A stretch of 64,000 nucleotides of DNA from Granulicella sp. L56 (GTDB lineage: Bacteria > Acidobacteriota > Terriglobia > Terriglobales > Acidobacteriaceae): positions 124,001 through 188,000 of the forward strand of contig NZ_LMUS01000001.1 of assembly GCF_009765835.1 (NCBI RefSeq), written 5' to 3'. Positions within the stretch are counted from its first letter, which is position 1, and every line of letters starts with the position of its first letter. The translations under genes were made by a program, and so were the position numbers. Of this stretch, positions 46,639 to 54,721 are shown one piece after another. The notes below the pieces were generated by a model. It was given only the letters and a program-made list of their open reading frames with translations. It did not search any database and was not told the origin of the DNA.

Positions 46639-46659
46639 GCGATTCAATCGATTAATCGC
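46639..46659 (+). promoter_or_regulatory. Candidate operator upstream of the GH3 gene
   Basis: Inverted arms GCGATT (46639-46644) and AATCGC (46654-46659) flank the self-complementary core AATCGATT (46646-46653). LacI-family regulators of sugar genes often bind such a CG-centred palindrome. It lies about 100 bases before the ATG of the beta-glucosidase. No regulator gene is near, so this is tentative. Confidence 0.35.
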
Positions 46660-46752
46660 TATGATGCGAAGCGGACAAAGTATCGCCGCTTACCAACCTG
46701 CGAAATCAATCGCCTGTCTTCAGCGCTAAAGAACGAAAAGGAGCACTTCACC

Positions 46753-49353
46753 ATGCAGCAAAAGATGCGCCCGCGAAGAAGGTCCATTACCGCCGCCCTG
46801 CTGTCCACCGCCTTGTTATGCACTGCCTCCATTTGGGCACAAGCGCCGCAGCCGGACACCGATGCGATGCGCAGCCGCGTTGACGCCATCATCGGCAAGA
46901 TGACCCTCCAGCAGAAGCTCGAATACATCGGCGGCACCGGCTTCGCTGTTCGCGCCATGCCCAGCCTCGGCCTGCCTGCCTTCGAGATGTCCGACGGCCC
47001 TTACGGTACCCGCAGCAATGCCGGCTTCCCCTCCACCACCTACGCCGCAGGCATTAACCTCGCCGCCTCGTGGGACCGCGATCTCGCCGCACGTGTCGGC
47101 GAAGGCATCGGGCGTGATGCCCGCGCACGCGGCGTCAACTATATGCTCGGCCCGGGCGTCTGCATCTATCGCTCGCCGCGCAACGGCCGCAACTTCGAGT
47201 ACTTCGGCGAAGACCCCTTTCTCGCCGCGAACATCGCCGTCGGCTACGTCACCGGCATGCAGAGCCAGGGCGTCAGCGCCACCATCAAGCACTACATGGG
47301 CAATAACTCCGAGTTCCTGCGCCACGACTCCGACTCCATCATCGGCGAGCGCGCCATCCGCGAGATCTATCTCCCAACATTTGAAGCAGCCGTAAAAAAA
47401 GCCCGCGTCGGCGCCATCATGGACTCCTACAACTTCACCAACGGCATTCACATGACGCAGAACGGATACTTCAACACCGAGATCGCGCGCAAGGAGTGGG
47501 GCTTCCAGGGCGTGATGATGTCCGATTGGGACGCGACCTACGACGCCATCGGCGCAGCCAACGGCGGCCTTGATATCGAGATGCCCACAGGCAAGTTCAT
47601 GAACCCCAAAAATCTTACCGACGCGGTCAAGAGCGGCAAGGTCTCTGAAGCCATCATCGACGAAAAGATCCGCCACCTCCTCATGACCGCCGAGCGCTTC
47701 GGCTGGCTCGACCGTCCACAGACCGATACCTCGGTCCCCGTCTACGACGCAAAGAACAATGCGACCGCACTCGATGCCGCACGCGGAGGTCTGGTTCTGC
47801 TGAAGAACGAAGGCAAACTCCTCCCACTGGATAAAACACAAATCAAGTCCATCCTCGTCGTCGGACCGGACGCCTACCCCGGTGTTCCCGTCGGCGGCGG
47901 CAGCGCAGGCGTCCAGCCCTTCCACACTGTCAGCGCGCTCGAAGGCATCACCGCGCTCGCCGGTTCGGGCGTCACCGTCTACTACGACCGCGGCCTGCCC
48001 ACGCTTGCCGAACTTGCCCGCACCACCAACTTCGTCACCGAAGCACACAACGGTAAGCCGGGGCTGACGCTTGAGACCTTCCACAACAGCGATCTCTCCG
48101 GCACACCCGCTTCCACCACGATAGCCAGGCACATCAACAGCGAAGGCGTTAGCTGGCAGAGCCTGCTGGCCGCCAATCCCGAGGCCATGGCTACCATCTT
48201 CGCCGGGGGCGCCAGCCACGATTCCAGCCAGCGTTGGAGCGGATACTACGTCGCCGACCACGCCGGAAAATACATCGTCGCGCTGCAAGGCGCAGGCGAA
48301 GGTAACAGCAACCGCGTCTACCTCGACGGCAAGCTCCTCTTCGACGACTGGAAGATCGTCCGCGCCTTCCAGCCACACGTCACGCTCGACCTCGCTGCCG
48401 GGCCGCACAAAGTCGTCGTCGAAGAGGGGCTCCACTCGCCCGTCGGCGGACGCATCCGCTTCGCCATCGTTGAAGAGAACAAGATCGTCGACGCCAAAGC
48501 CAAAGAACTCGCAGCCAAAGCCGATGTCGTCCTCATCGCCGCAGGCTTCGATGCCGATAGCGAGTCCGAGGGCGGCGACCGCACCTTCGATCTCCCTTAC
48601 GGACAGGACGCGCTCATCCGCGACATGGCTGCCGCCAACAAGAAGACCATCGTCGATGTCACCTCCGGCGGCAACGTCGACAGCGAAGCCTGGGTCAACG
48701 AAATTCCCGGCTACATCGAAAGCTGGTATGCAGGTCAGGAGGGCGGAACCGCATTGGCCGAAGTCCTCTTCGGCACAGTCGATCCTTCCGGCCACCTTCC
48801 TGCGACCTTTGAACGCCGCGCGCAGGACAACCCCACCTACAACAATTACTACACCGAACCCAACTCAAACCGCATCGTTTACAAGGAAGGCATCTTCGTC
48901 GGCTATCGCGGTTACGAGCACAATCACGTCAAGCCGCTCTTCCCCTTCGGCTACGGCCTCTCGTACACCACCTTCAAATTCGCCAACCTCTCCGTCACGC
49001 CTGACAACGCGACGTCTTCTCCCAACGTCACCGTCTCCTTCGACGTCACCAACACCGGCGAGCGCGCAGGCGCAGAGGTCGCGCAGGTCTACGTCTCCGA
49101 CGGCCACGCCAAGGTCGAGCGCCCCATCAAAGAGCTAAAGGGCTTCGACAAAATCACGTTGCAACCCGGCGAGACCAAACACGTATCCATCGCGCTCGAT
49201 GGCCGCTCCTTCGCCTTCTACGACACCGACGCGAAGAGCTGGCACATCGCTCCCGGCAAGTTCGGCGTCCTCGTCGGCGACTCCTCCGAATCGCTTGACC
49301 TCAAAGGCTCTGTCGAAATCTCGAAGGAGGCAGCCGCCAGCGCCACCTTCTAA
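46753..49353 (+). CDS. Secreted beta-glucosidase, GH3 with PA14 domain
   Basis: The 866-residue enzyme has a signal peptide (ITAALLSTALLCTASIWAQ), then a GH3 N-terminal barrel with the catalytic nucleophile Asp near 258 in GVMMSDWDA and the conserved KHYMGNNSEF near 180. A GH3 C-terminal domain follows, with an inserted PA14-like domain at about 430-600 (SQRWSGYYVADHAGKY, RVYLDGKLLFDDW). It ends with a fibronectin-III-like domain (NVTVSFDVTNTGERAGAEV). It should hydrolyse beta-glucosides or xylosides in the periplasm or outside. The frame is open 40 codons earlier, but AAGGAG precedes the chosen ATG. Stop overlaps that of the converging GH35 gene by four bases. Confidence 0.92.
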   Translation: MQQKMRPRRRSITAALLSTALLCTASIWAQAPQPDTDAMRSRVDAIIGKMTLQQKLEYIGGTGFAVRAMPSLGLPAFEMSDGPYGTRSNAGFPSTTYAAGINLAASWDRDLAARVGEGIGRDARARGVNYMLGPGVCIYRSPRNGRNFEYFGEDPFLAANIAVGYVTGMQSQGVSATIKHYMGNNSEFLRHDSDSIIGERAIREIYLPTFEAAVKKARVGAIMDSYNFTNGIHMTQNGYFNTEIARKEWGFQGVMMSDWDATYDAIGAANGGLDIEMPTGKFMNPKNLTDAVKSGKVSEAIIDEKIRHLLMTAERFGWLDRPQTDTSVPVYDAKNNATALDAARGGLVLLKNEGKLLPLDKTQIKSILVVGPDAYPGVPVGGGSAGVQPFHTVSALEGITALAGSGVTVYYDRGLPTLAELARTTNFVTEAHNGKPGLTLETFHNSDLSGTPASTTIARHINSEGVSWQSLLAANPEAMATIFAGGASHDSSQRWSGYYVADHAGKYIVALQGAGEGNSNRVYLDGKLLFDDWKIVRAFQPHVTLDLAAGPHKVVVEEGLHSPVGGRIRFAIVEENKIVDAKAKELAAKADVVLIAAGFDADSESEGGDRTFDLPYGQDALIRDMAAANKKTIVDVTSGGNVDSEAWVNEIPGYIESWYAGQEGGTALAEVLFGTVDPSGHLPATFERRAQDNPTYNNYYTEPNSNRIVYKEGIFVGYRGYEHNHVKPLFPFGYGLSYTTFKFANLSVTPDNATSSPNVTVSFDVTNTGERAGAEVAQVYVSDGHAKVERPIKELKGFDKITLQPGETKHVSIALDGRSFAFYDTDAKSWHIAPGKFGVLVGDSSESLDLKGSVEISKEAAASATF

Positions 49354-50921
49354 TACGAGGTGAGCTTTACTCGGAAGATTCCGCCTTCAGCAGGAAGGCG
49401 GAATCCGAAGAACGTCTCGTCTCCATTGAGATGACGGATCGTCTTCCACTGGCCGTCGACGAAGGTACCTTCTTCAACGCTGAGAAACTGTGCGTTCTGC
49501 GCTTTACTTCCAAGGACTGGCAGAAAGTCGGCGCGAGCGTCGAAGCCCATGATGATGAACTCGTCAGGAGCAAGCTCGGCGACCAGAGCGCGACCGCTCA
49601 TCTTCGGGGTCTGCGTGCCGAAGGTTCCACCATACTCGGGGTGCGGATTGCCGAACTGAATTAGGACATCGAAGCGAGAGGAATGGATGAGGCGATCGGT
49701 AAGGTACTGCTCCTCGACAGCGGAGTGAAGCTTGCCAGTGCCCTGAAGTGAAGCGATGAGAGGCAGCGCAGGAGCGAGCAGGCGGCAGTCATCGGCGAAG
49801 GGCTGCGCGATATCCTTGACCTTGCCTCCGTCCAGAACCTTGTCCAGCCCGAAGGGAGCGTAGCCGAGCGAATCGTAGTCGCCAAGCGCGTAAAAGATGT
49901 TGGAGGCGAAGCGCGGCCCACCGGTTTCAGGCACGATGAGCGGATTGTCCTTGCGGTGGTAGCCATCGAGCACGGCGCGATAGTTCACGTAGTCCAGAAC
50001 GTAATTATCTGGAGCAACGGCATCGAGCGACGGCGTCATCGCCTTCCACAGATCAAGCATGTTCAGAGTGCCGCCACCGCTTGGATAGGCCTCGCCCGGA
50101 CGCATAAAGTTCTTCTGCTCCCGAAGCCAGACGTTGGCATAGAAAGGGAGCGGATACTCTTTCTTGCCAGCTTCAGCAACAGCGTTGACATAGCGGGAGA
50201 CATAATAAGCGGCAAAGGTTTCGTTGGCTTCCGGGCCGAAGACTTCAGGCCACGTACCCTCTTTTTTATGGAGCGCCTGAATGACCTTCGCGGGAACCGG
50301 GCTATTAAACTTTGTATCCGCTTCAGCAGAGTAATCGCGGTCGGTGAAGAGAGAGCCGGACTCATTCTCAACCTGCACCATGATGACGGTGTGTTGGTCG
50401 CCATCGACCTCTTTCAAATGCTTCATCAGAGCGGCAAACGCTGTGCTGTCGGCTTTGAGATTGGTGTCGCTCAACGGAGTAAGCACGCGCACAGGCTGAT
50501 GGCCCTGATCCAACATATGTGGAAAACGGGCAGCGTCGGATTTGACCCAGCCTGGAGCATAATCCATAGTGCCGTTCTTCCATGTGCCAAACCACAGCAT
50601 GACGAGATGGAAGTTGTGGGCGCGAGCGGACTGGATGATGTGATCGAAAGTATCGAAGCGAAATTCGCCCTCTTTGGGTTCGACATCTTCCCAATACGCG
50701 GGAACTTCGATGGTGTTGATGCCGAGTGCCGCGGCTCCGGGCAGCACGGCATCGAATTGCTCAGGCCATCCGCTGGAGTTGATGACCTGGGCTCCGAGAA
50801 CGATGAAAGGCTTGCCATCGACCTGCAGCGAGTACTTCCCGTTTTGCTGAACAATCTGAGGCGTCGGAGTAGCTGCGTTAAGGCTGGCAGTAAGCAGGAG
50901 AGTGGCGAGGAGCATCTTCAT
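49350..50921 (-). CDS. Secreted beta-galactosidase-type enzyme, GH35 with DUF5597-like C-terminus
   Basis: The 523-residue protein has a short signal peptide (LLATLLLTASLNA). The catalytic TIM barrel shows VQVENESG with the likely acid/base Glu near 187 and the nucleophile Glu near 333 in LIVPETGG. The sequence after the barrel matches the domain found in GH35-type proteins with DUF5597. It likely removes beta-galactosyl or related residues from plant polysaccharides. AGAGG precedes the ATG. A cre/LacI-like site lies about 50 bases upstream (50967). It converges on the GH3 gene. Confidence 0.87.
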   Translation of the reverse strand: MKMLLATLLLTASLNAATPTPQIVQQNGKYSLQVDGKPFIVLGAQVINSSGWPEQFDAVLPGAAALGINTIEVPAYWEDVEPKEGEFRFDTFDHIIQSARAHNFHLVMLWFGTWKNGTMDYAPGWVKSDAARFPHMLDQGHQPVRVLTPLSDTNLKADSTAFAALMKHLKEVDGDQHTVIMVQVENESGSLFTDRDYSAEADTKFNSPVPAKVIQALHKKEGTWPEVFGPEANETFAAYYVSRYVNAVAEAGKKEYPLPFYANVWLREQKNFMRPGEAYPSGGGTLNMLDLWKAMTPSLDAVAPDNYVLDYVNYRAVLDGYHRKDNPLIVPETGGPRFASNIFYALGDYDSLGYAPFGLDKVLDGGKVKDIAQPFADDCRLLAPALPLIASLQGTGKLHSAVEEQYLTDRLIHSSRFDVLIQFGNPHPEYGGTFGTQTPKMSGRALVAELAPDEFIIMGFDARADFLPVLGSKAQNAQFLSVEEGTFVDGQWKTIRHLNGDETFFGFRLPAEGGIFRVKLTSY

Positions 50922-50966
50922 TTCGCGAAGCCTCTTTCATTGAACGCAATGGAGTTTGGGCGCGAG

Positions 50967-50981
50967 GGAAAGCGTTTACAT
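50967..50981 (-). promoter_or_regulatory. LacI/cre-like operator upstream of the GH35 gene
   Basis: On the minus strand the 15 bases read ATGTAAACGCTTTCC. They match the cre consensus WTGNAANCGNWNNCW at every position except the last. The site lies about 50 bases upstream of the start codon, suitable for repression by a LacI-family regulator. Confidence 0.45.
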
Positions 50982-51049
50982 CGCGCGTGCGAAGAATAGC
51001 CTAACGGGCTGTCCTGGACAAGAATTTCAGCCGGTCGGCTTCGTCGTCT

Positions 51050-51403
51050 TTACCGCTGCGGTGGAAGGTCCACCGAATTGCGTCGTTGCTCAAGATCAAC
51101 CATCACGTCTTCGCCCTCCACCCGCACCGCAAACACATCCACCCGTTCATGCACCGGATACTCCGAGAGCCCTGTCTGCAGGCTGAACGTCCACGAGTGC
51201 CACGGGCAAACCACGGCTTCCCCCTCAAGCCACCCCTGGCCCAGCGGCCCTTGCCGGTGCGGACAGATATTGTCCAATGCCGATAGCGTTCCATTCACAT
51301 TCGCCAGACAGATCTCTACGCCTTCAACCTCGGCTTCGCTGACCTTCCCTACCGCCGGAGCCTCACCCAATCCGCACAACCGTACCCACTGCGCCACGTC
51401 CAA
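51050..51403 (-). CDS. Rieske [2Fe-2S] ferredoxin (NirD-like)
   Basis: The 117-residue protein holds a complete Rieske site: CPHRQGPL with Cys 47 and His 49, and CPWHSW with Cys 66 and His 69. The size and fold fit stand-alone Rieske ferredoxins of the NirD/dioxygenase-ferredoxin type, which carry electrons in the cytoplasm. Start is a TTG at 51403 with GGAGG close upstream, or the GTG two codons later. No oxygenase is adjacent; the P450 at 45224 is one possible client. Confidence 0.88.
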   Translation of the reverse strand: MDVAQWVRLCGLGEAPAVGKVSEAEVEGVEICLANVNGTLSALDNICPHRQGPLGQGWLEGEAVVCPWHSWTFSLQTGLSEYPVHERVDVFAVRVEGEDVMVDLEQRRNSVDLPPQR

Positions 51404-51437
51404 AACCCTCCACTTCCATCGTAGAGCAAAGAAGTAA

Positions 51438-51490
51438 CGTCATCTCGACCGAAGCGCAGCGGAGTGGAGAGACCCCTGTATTTGCCTTTC
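51438..51490 (+). repeat. Interspersed repeat, copy C
   Basis: Starts CGTCATCTCGACCGAAGCGC and continues to ATTTGCCTTTC, differing from copies at 37518 and 43699 by one base in its first 40. It lies between the divergent Rieske and hydrolase-like genes. Confidence 0.87.
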
Positions 51491-51568
51491 GTTCGGCAGG
51501 CAACGCCTCCCCATCTCCGGCAAAAATCGAAGCCACCGCCGAATGCTAAAGTTCATACAGAACCCTTC

Positions 51569-52495
51569 ATGCCTCGTCCCGCCACAAAAACGCCTAAACA
51601 CCGCCCACAGCCCGCGCCCCAGCCAGAATCGGTCGATCCCATGTGGCTCGTCAAAGCCGTCGCCGCCACCGTCGGCGCAGCGATCATCTGCGGCTACCTC
51701 GCCCTCTGCCTGCTCTTCTATCAAGGCCAGTGGCAGCTTGTCCTCCATCCCGCCCGAACCGCCGCCGCTCCCTCCTCCATCGACGGCGCGCCCTACCAGC
51801 TCATCCACTTCGGCCCAGATGAATCCGCTGTCCCCCAGCTCACCGGCTGGTGGATCCCCGCCGCAGCCGAAGCCCGCTACGCGAACACCACCCTGCTCTT
51901 CCTCCCTCCCGGCGATGGCTCGCTGGCGAACTCCATGCCCACGCTGACCGCCCTTCACCGCCTCGGCATCAACGTCTTCGCCTTCGACTACCGCGGCTAT
52001 GGTCAAAGCGCCAACACCCATCCCACCCAGCAGAAGATGGCCCACGACGCCGACTCCGCCTGGCTCTACCTCACCGCTTCAAGGGATGTCCCCGCAAACC
52101 AGATCATCCCCTACGGCACCGGAGCCGGAGCCTCGCTCGCAGCCAACCTCGCAGCCATTCACTCCGCCAGCCCAGCCCTCATCCTCGACTCCCCCCACAC
52201 CGATCTGCTGGACACCGCTCGCCGCGATCCCCGCTCCGGACTTCTCCCCATCGGCCTGCTTTTTCACGAAGACTTCCCGTTGACCGCACCGCTCAAAACC
52301 CTGCACACCCCAAAGCTCCTCCTCAGCCAATCCTCCGGCCAGGCCCCCGCCGCCTACCGCACCGCCGCCGCCCCCAAAATCACCGCCGAGTTCACCACCC
52401 CCACCGAAGCCCTCTATACCCAGGCCCTCACCCGCTTCCTCGACCAATACGCTCCCGGCGCGCAACTGATACCTACACCGGCACCCGCGCATTAA
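51569..52495 (+). CDS. Alpha/beta-hydrolase-fold protein lacking the catalytic Ser
   Basis: The 308-residue protein has a basic, Pro-rich N-terminus, a membrane helix at about 28-51 (AVAATVGAAIICGYLALCLL) and an alpha/beta-hydrolase domain like YfhR/BEM46, with the strand-turn FAFDYRGYGQS near 138. The nucleophile elbow reads YGTGAGA (182-188): the position of the catalytic Ser in G-x-S-x-G is Gly 185. The oxyanion HGN element is replaced by PPGD, and no Asp/His is found where the rest of the triad is expected. It is likely a membrane-anchored pseudoenzyme. The ribosome site before the ATG is weak. Confidence 0.75.
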   Translation: MPRPATKTPKHRPQPAPQPESVDPMWLVKAVAATVGAAIICGYLALCLLFYQGQWQLVLHPARTAAAPSSIDGAPYQLIHFGPDESAVPQLTGWWIPAAAEARYANTTLLFLPPGDGSLANSMPTLTALHRLGINVFAFDYRGYGQSANTHPTQQKMAHDADSAWLYLTASRDVPANQIIPYGTGAGASLAANLAAIHSASPALILDSPHTDLLDTARRDPRSGLLPIGLLFHEDFPLTAPLKTLHTPKLLLSQSSGQAPAAYRTAAAPKITAEFTTPTEALYTQALTRFLDQYAPGAQLIPTPAPAH

Positions 52496-52545
52496 ATAAC
52501 CCTCAAACCCTCACTCCTCCGCGCTAATTTTAAAGAAGAAACCTT

Positions 52546-52944
52546 ATGATCCGATTTCTGAACAACCTTCAACCATGGGGAGCCCTCTTCCTGCGCCTCG
52601 CCCTCGGCCTCTCCATGATCGGGCACGGCTACCAGAAGGTATCGAGCCACGCCGCGCTGCATCACTTCGTCCACTACATCGTCACCCTCGGATTTCCCTA
52701 CTGGCTCGGCTACATCTCGGCCTTCACGGAATTTGTCGGCGGCATCGTCGTCGTCCTCGGCCTTTTCACCCGGCTGGCCTCGGGCCTCATCGCCATCAAC
52801 ATGCTGGTAGCGCTCTTCACCGTAGGAATCCACCAGGGCTTCAGCGGCTACAACTACATCAGCGACCTCGCCGCCATCGCCCTTATGCTCTGCTTCTACG
52901 GTGCAGGAGCCCTGTCCATCGATCGCAGACTCGGTCTCTCTTAA
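52546..52944 (+). CDS. DoxX-family membrane protein
   Basis: The 132-residue protein has four helices with the family start LRLALGLSMIGHGYQKV (conserved HG) and the later GYISAFTEFVGGIVVVLGLF and SGLIAINMLVALFTVG segments. It is of the same family as the product at 32263-32712 but clearly different in sequence. The function is probably in redox or detoxification, as for DoxX/DoxD relatives. A terminator follows 30 bases after the stop. Confidence 0.85.
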   Translation: MIRFLNNLQPWGALFLRLALGLSMIGHGYQKVSSHAALHHFVHYIVTLGFPYWLGYISAFTEFVGGIVVVLGLFTRLASGLIAINMLVALFTVGIHQGFSGYNYISDLAAIALMLCFYGAGALSIDRRLGLS

Positions 52945-53330
52945 AGAAAAACAAACGCATCCCCAAAAGGAGTGAAGGCCCCCGATACTGTGGGGGCCTT
53001 ACGTTTACGGTAGGTATTTGCCTTGCGGATAAGGGACGCCGGGACCGAGGGAACTGAAAGTCCGGCAACTGCTGACTACACTCAATAAGACGCCTCTTCA
53101 GCAAAAAAGTTGTCCTCCTCTTTCCATCATTTTGTATATTCACATTTTTGATATCCCGAAAACGGAATAGCTATGGCAACCCTTCTAAGAAAACAGGACA
53201 CACGGCTTCTGAACCGGAGCAGTGGAGAGCGCCTCCTGTATGTCTCCGTTGTCAGGCTGCCTGTCCCCGCAATCACAAAGACTGACCAGATGGCAGGTTT
53301 AGACCCAGCGTTTTAATCGTCCGCAGCCAG
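52945..53330. other. Intergenic stretch between DoxX and TonB-family genes
   Basis: These 386 bases begin with a terminator hairpin (see 52975). Near 53210-53250 the sequence CCGGAGC..AGTGGAGAG..CCTGTAT looks like a worn copy of the repeat found at 37518, 43699 and 51438. A 47-codon frame at 53173-53316 is possible but runs through that repeat. No other gene is visible. Confidence 0.5.
52975..53000 (+). terminator. Terminator hairpin after DoxX gene
   Basis: Nine-pair stem AAGGCCCCC / GGGGGCCTT with an eight-base loop; only a weak T-rich tail follows. Confidence 0.75.
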
Positions 53331-54407
53331 CTAGAAGATCTGGAAGTTTACCTCGATATTTAGTTCCACCAGCACCGGTTTCCCGTTCTCCATCGCAGGC
53401 TTGAACCGCCATTGCTTCACGGCCTCGATGGCCTTCTCATCAAGGCCCATTCCGATTCCGCGAACGACATGGACATGACTCGGCATGCCCTTCTCGTCGA
53501 TCCAGAGACCAACCAGAACATTTCCGGCAACTTTAGCCTTGCGGGCCTCTTCGGAGAACTCCGGCTCAACCGAATAGATCACCACCGGAGCCGAGACGCC
53601 GCCGCCAATCCGTCGCGGGCCGCCACCGGTATTGCCGCCCGAGCCCGGCCCAAGCCCGGAGCCGTCACCCGAACCCAGTCCGGTTCCGTGGCCGTTGCCC
53701 ATCGACATGCCCACCAGCGGCGAGTTGGCGACGCCGATCTGCGGAATGCTGCTGGCCATGTGTACGTCCTTCTGCACTTCAATGGTCGGCTGAATATTGA
53801 TTTTAGGCGGCTCCAGCGGAGGCGCCTTCGGCGGAACAATCTGGGTATCCGCGAACTTGGGCGGTGTTCCCTTGGTCACCGGGGTCGTGTCATGCTGGCC
53901 GCCACCGCCGCCCATGGCCTGCGTCTTCACGGGCGCCATCGGAGGCATCGTAACGTCGGTCACAACGACTTGCTTGGCGGGAGCGGCAAACTTGATGTTC
54001 TTCGCCAGCAAAAAGGCGATCAGCAGGATCACCAGGCCGTGCAGCACCACCGCAATCGCCGTCGAGGTCGGGTCGCGCTTCACCTTCATCCGGTCGACCA
54101 CGGCAATCGGCTGCGACTCAAGTTGCAGCGGTGGCAGCTTCACCGGGAAGAACACGTCGCGCACGCTGCTCCACAAAGAGGCGAGGGTTCCTTCTTCCTG
54201 AATAATCAGGTCGCTCTCCACCGGCTTCGAATCAAGCTGGAGCGGCACTTCCTTCCTGGGGCTGAAGGCGTCGCGAAGGTTCTCAAACAGCGAAGTCCAC
54301 ATCGACCCCTCGGTCTCCTCATTTAAATGAGGAGCATCTGCCGGGCGCAGCTCAGGGGCTTCGTGCTCTGGTTCGTTTTCATGCGGAATCATAGGTATAT
54401 CAGCCAA
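53331..54407 (-). CDS. TonB-family energy transducer with extended N-terminus
   Basis: The 358-residue protein has a long cytoplasmic N-terminus (about 115 residues), a membrane helix at about 116-136 (TAIAVVLHGLVILLIAFLLA), a Pro/Gly-rich periplasmic region (140-260), and a TonB C-terminal domain (VYSVEPEFSEEARKAKVAG-like start, then AIEAVKQWRFKPAMENGKPV). It should pass energy from an ExbB/ExbD motor to outer-membrane transporters, which are not in the window. The N-terminus contains a motif of about 30 residues twice (34-64 and 73-103). The start is a TTG at 54407; ATG 54392 is possible. Confidence 0.83.
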   Translation of the reverse strand: MADIPMIPHENEPEHEAPELRPADAPHLNEETEGSMWTSLFENLRDAFSPRKEVPLQLDSKPVESDLIIQEEGTLASLWSSVRDVFFPVKLPPLQLESQPIAVVDRMKVKRDPTSTAIAVVLHGLVILLIAFLLAKNIKFAAPAKQVVVTDVTMPPMAPVKTQAMGGGGGQHDTTPVTKGTPPKFADTQIVPPKAPPLEPPKINIQPTIEVQKDVHMASSIPQIGVANSPLVGMSMGNGHGTGLGSGDGSGLGPGSGGNTGGGPRRIGGGVSAPVVIYSVEPEFSEEARKAKVAGNVLVGLWIDEKGMPSHVHVVRGIGMGLDEKAIEAVKQWRFKPAMENGKPVLVELNIEVNFQIF

Positions 54408-54721
54408 ATTGTCTCGCCTCAGCCTGCGGAATCGAATGAAAACCGTTCCACCGGCGTTTTTCGGAATTAGCGCGCATCACTCTCTCTGTCTACGTTCCCG
54501 GTCTTCCGCCGGTTTCTTTTCCGCTCCAAACAGCAAGGCACTTGGCTCCACAAGCATTCTACAAACATTAACCTGACTTCGCTCGTTCCATTGGACGCAC
54601 TTCCCCTCCCGAATGTCTCGCCCGCACCTCATCTGTCACCCCGCATCCCCGGATGCAAGCCGGATACAATAAGAGTTTGGCGCAAACCGCAAATCTGTCC
54701 AATCGCGATCAAGAGGAACGA
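54408..54721. other. Divergent region between TonB-family gene and ileS
   Basis: This 314-base stretch holds no visible gene. A TACAAT box at 54665-54670 lies about 50 bases before the ileS ATG and may be its minus-10; no good minus-35 is found at the right spacing. Just upstream is a short inverted repeat (GCATCC/GGATGC, 54645-54658). Confidence 0.4.

Noticed and set aside
46816-48795. 659-codon frame on the minus strand
   Set aside because: Antisense to the GH3 gene, highly biased Gly/Asp/Val composition and no domain.
53173-53316. 47-codon frame (MATLLRKQDTRLLNR start) in the DoxX-TonB gap
   Set aside because: It has a weak GGAA site but no recognisable features and passes through a worn copy of the interspersed repeat; probably chance.
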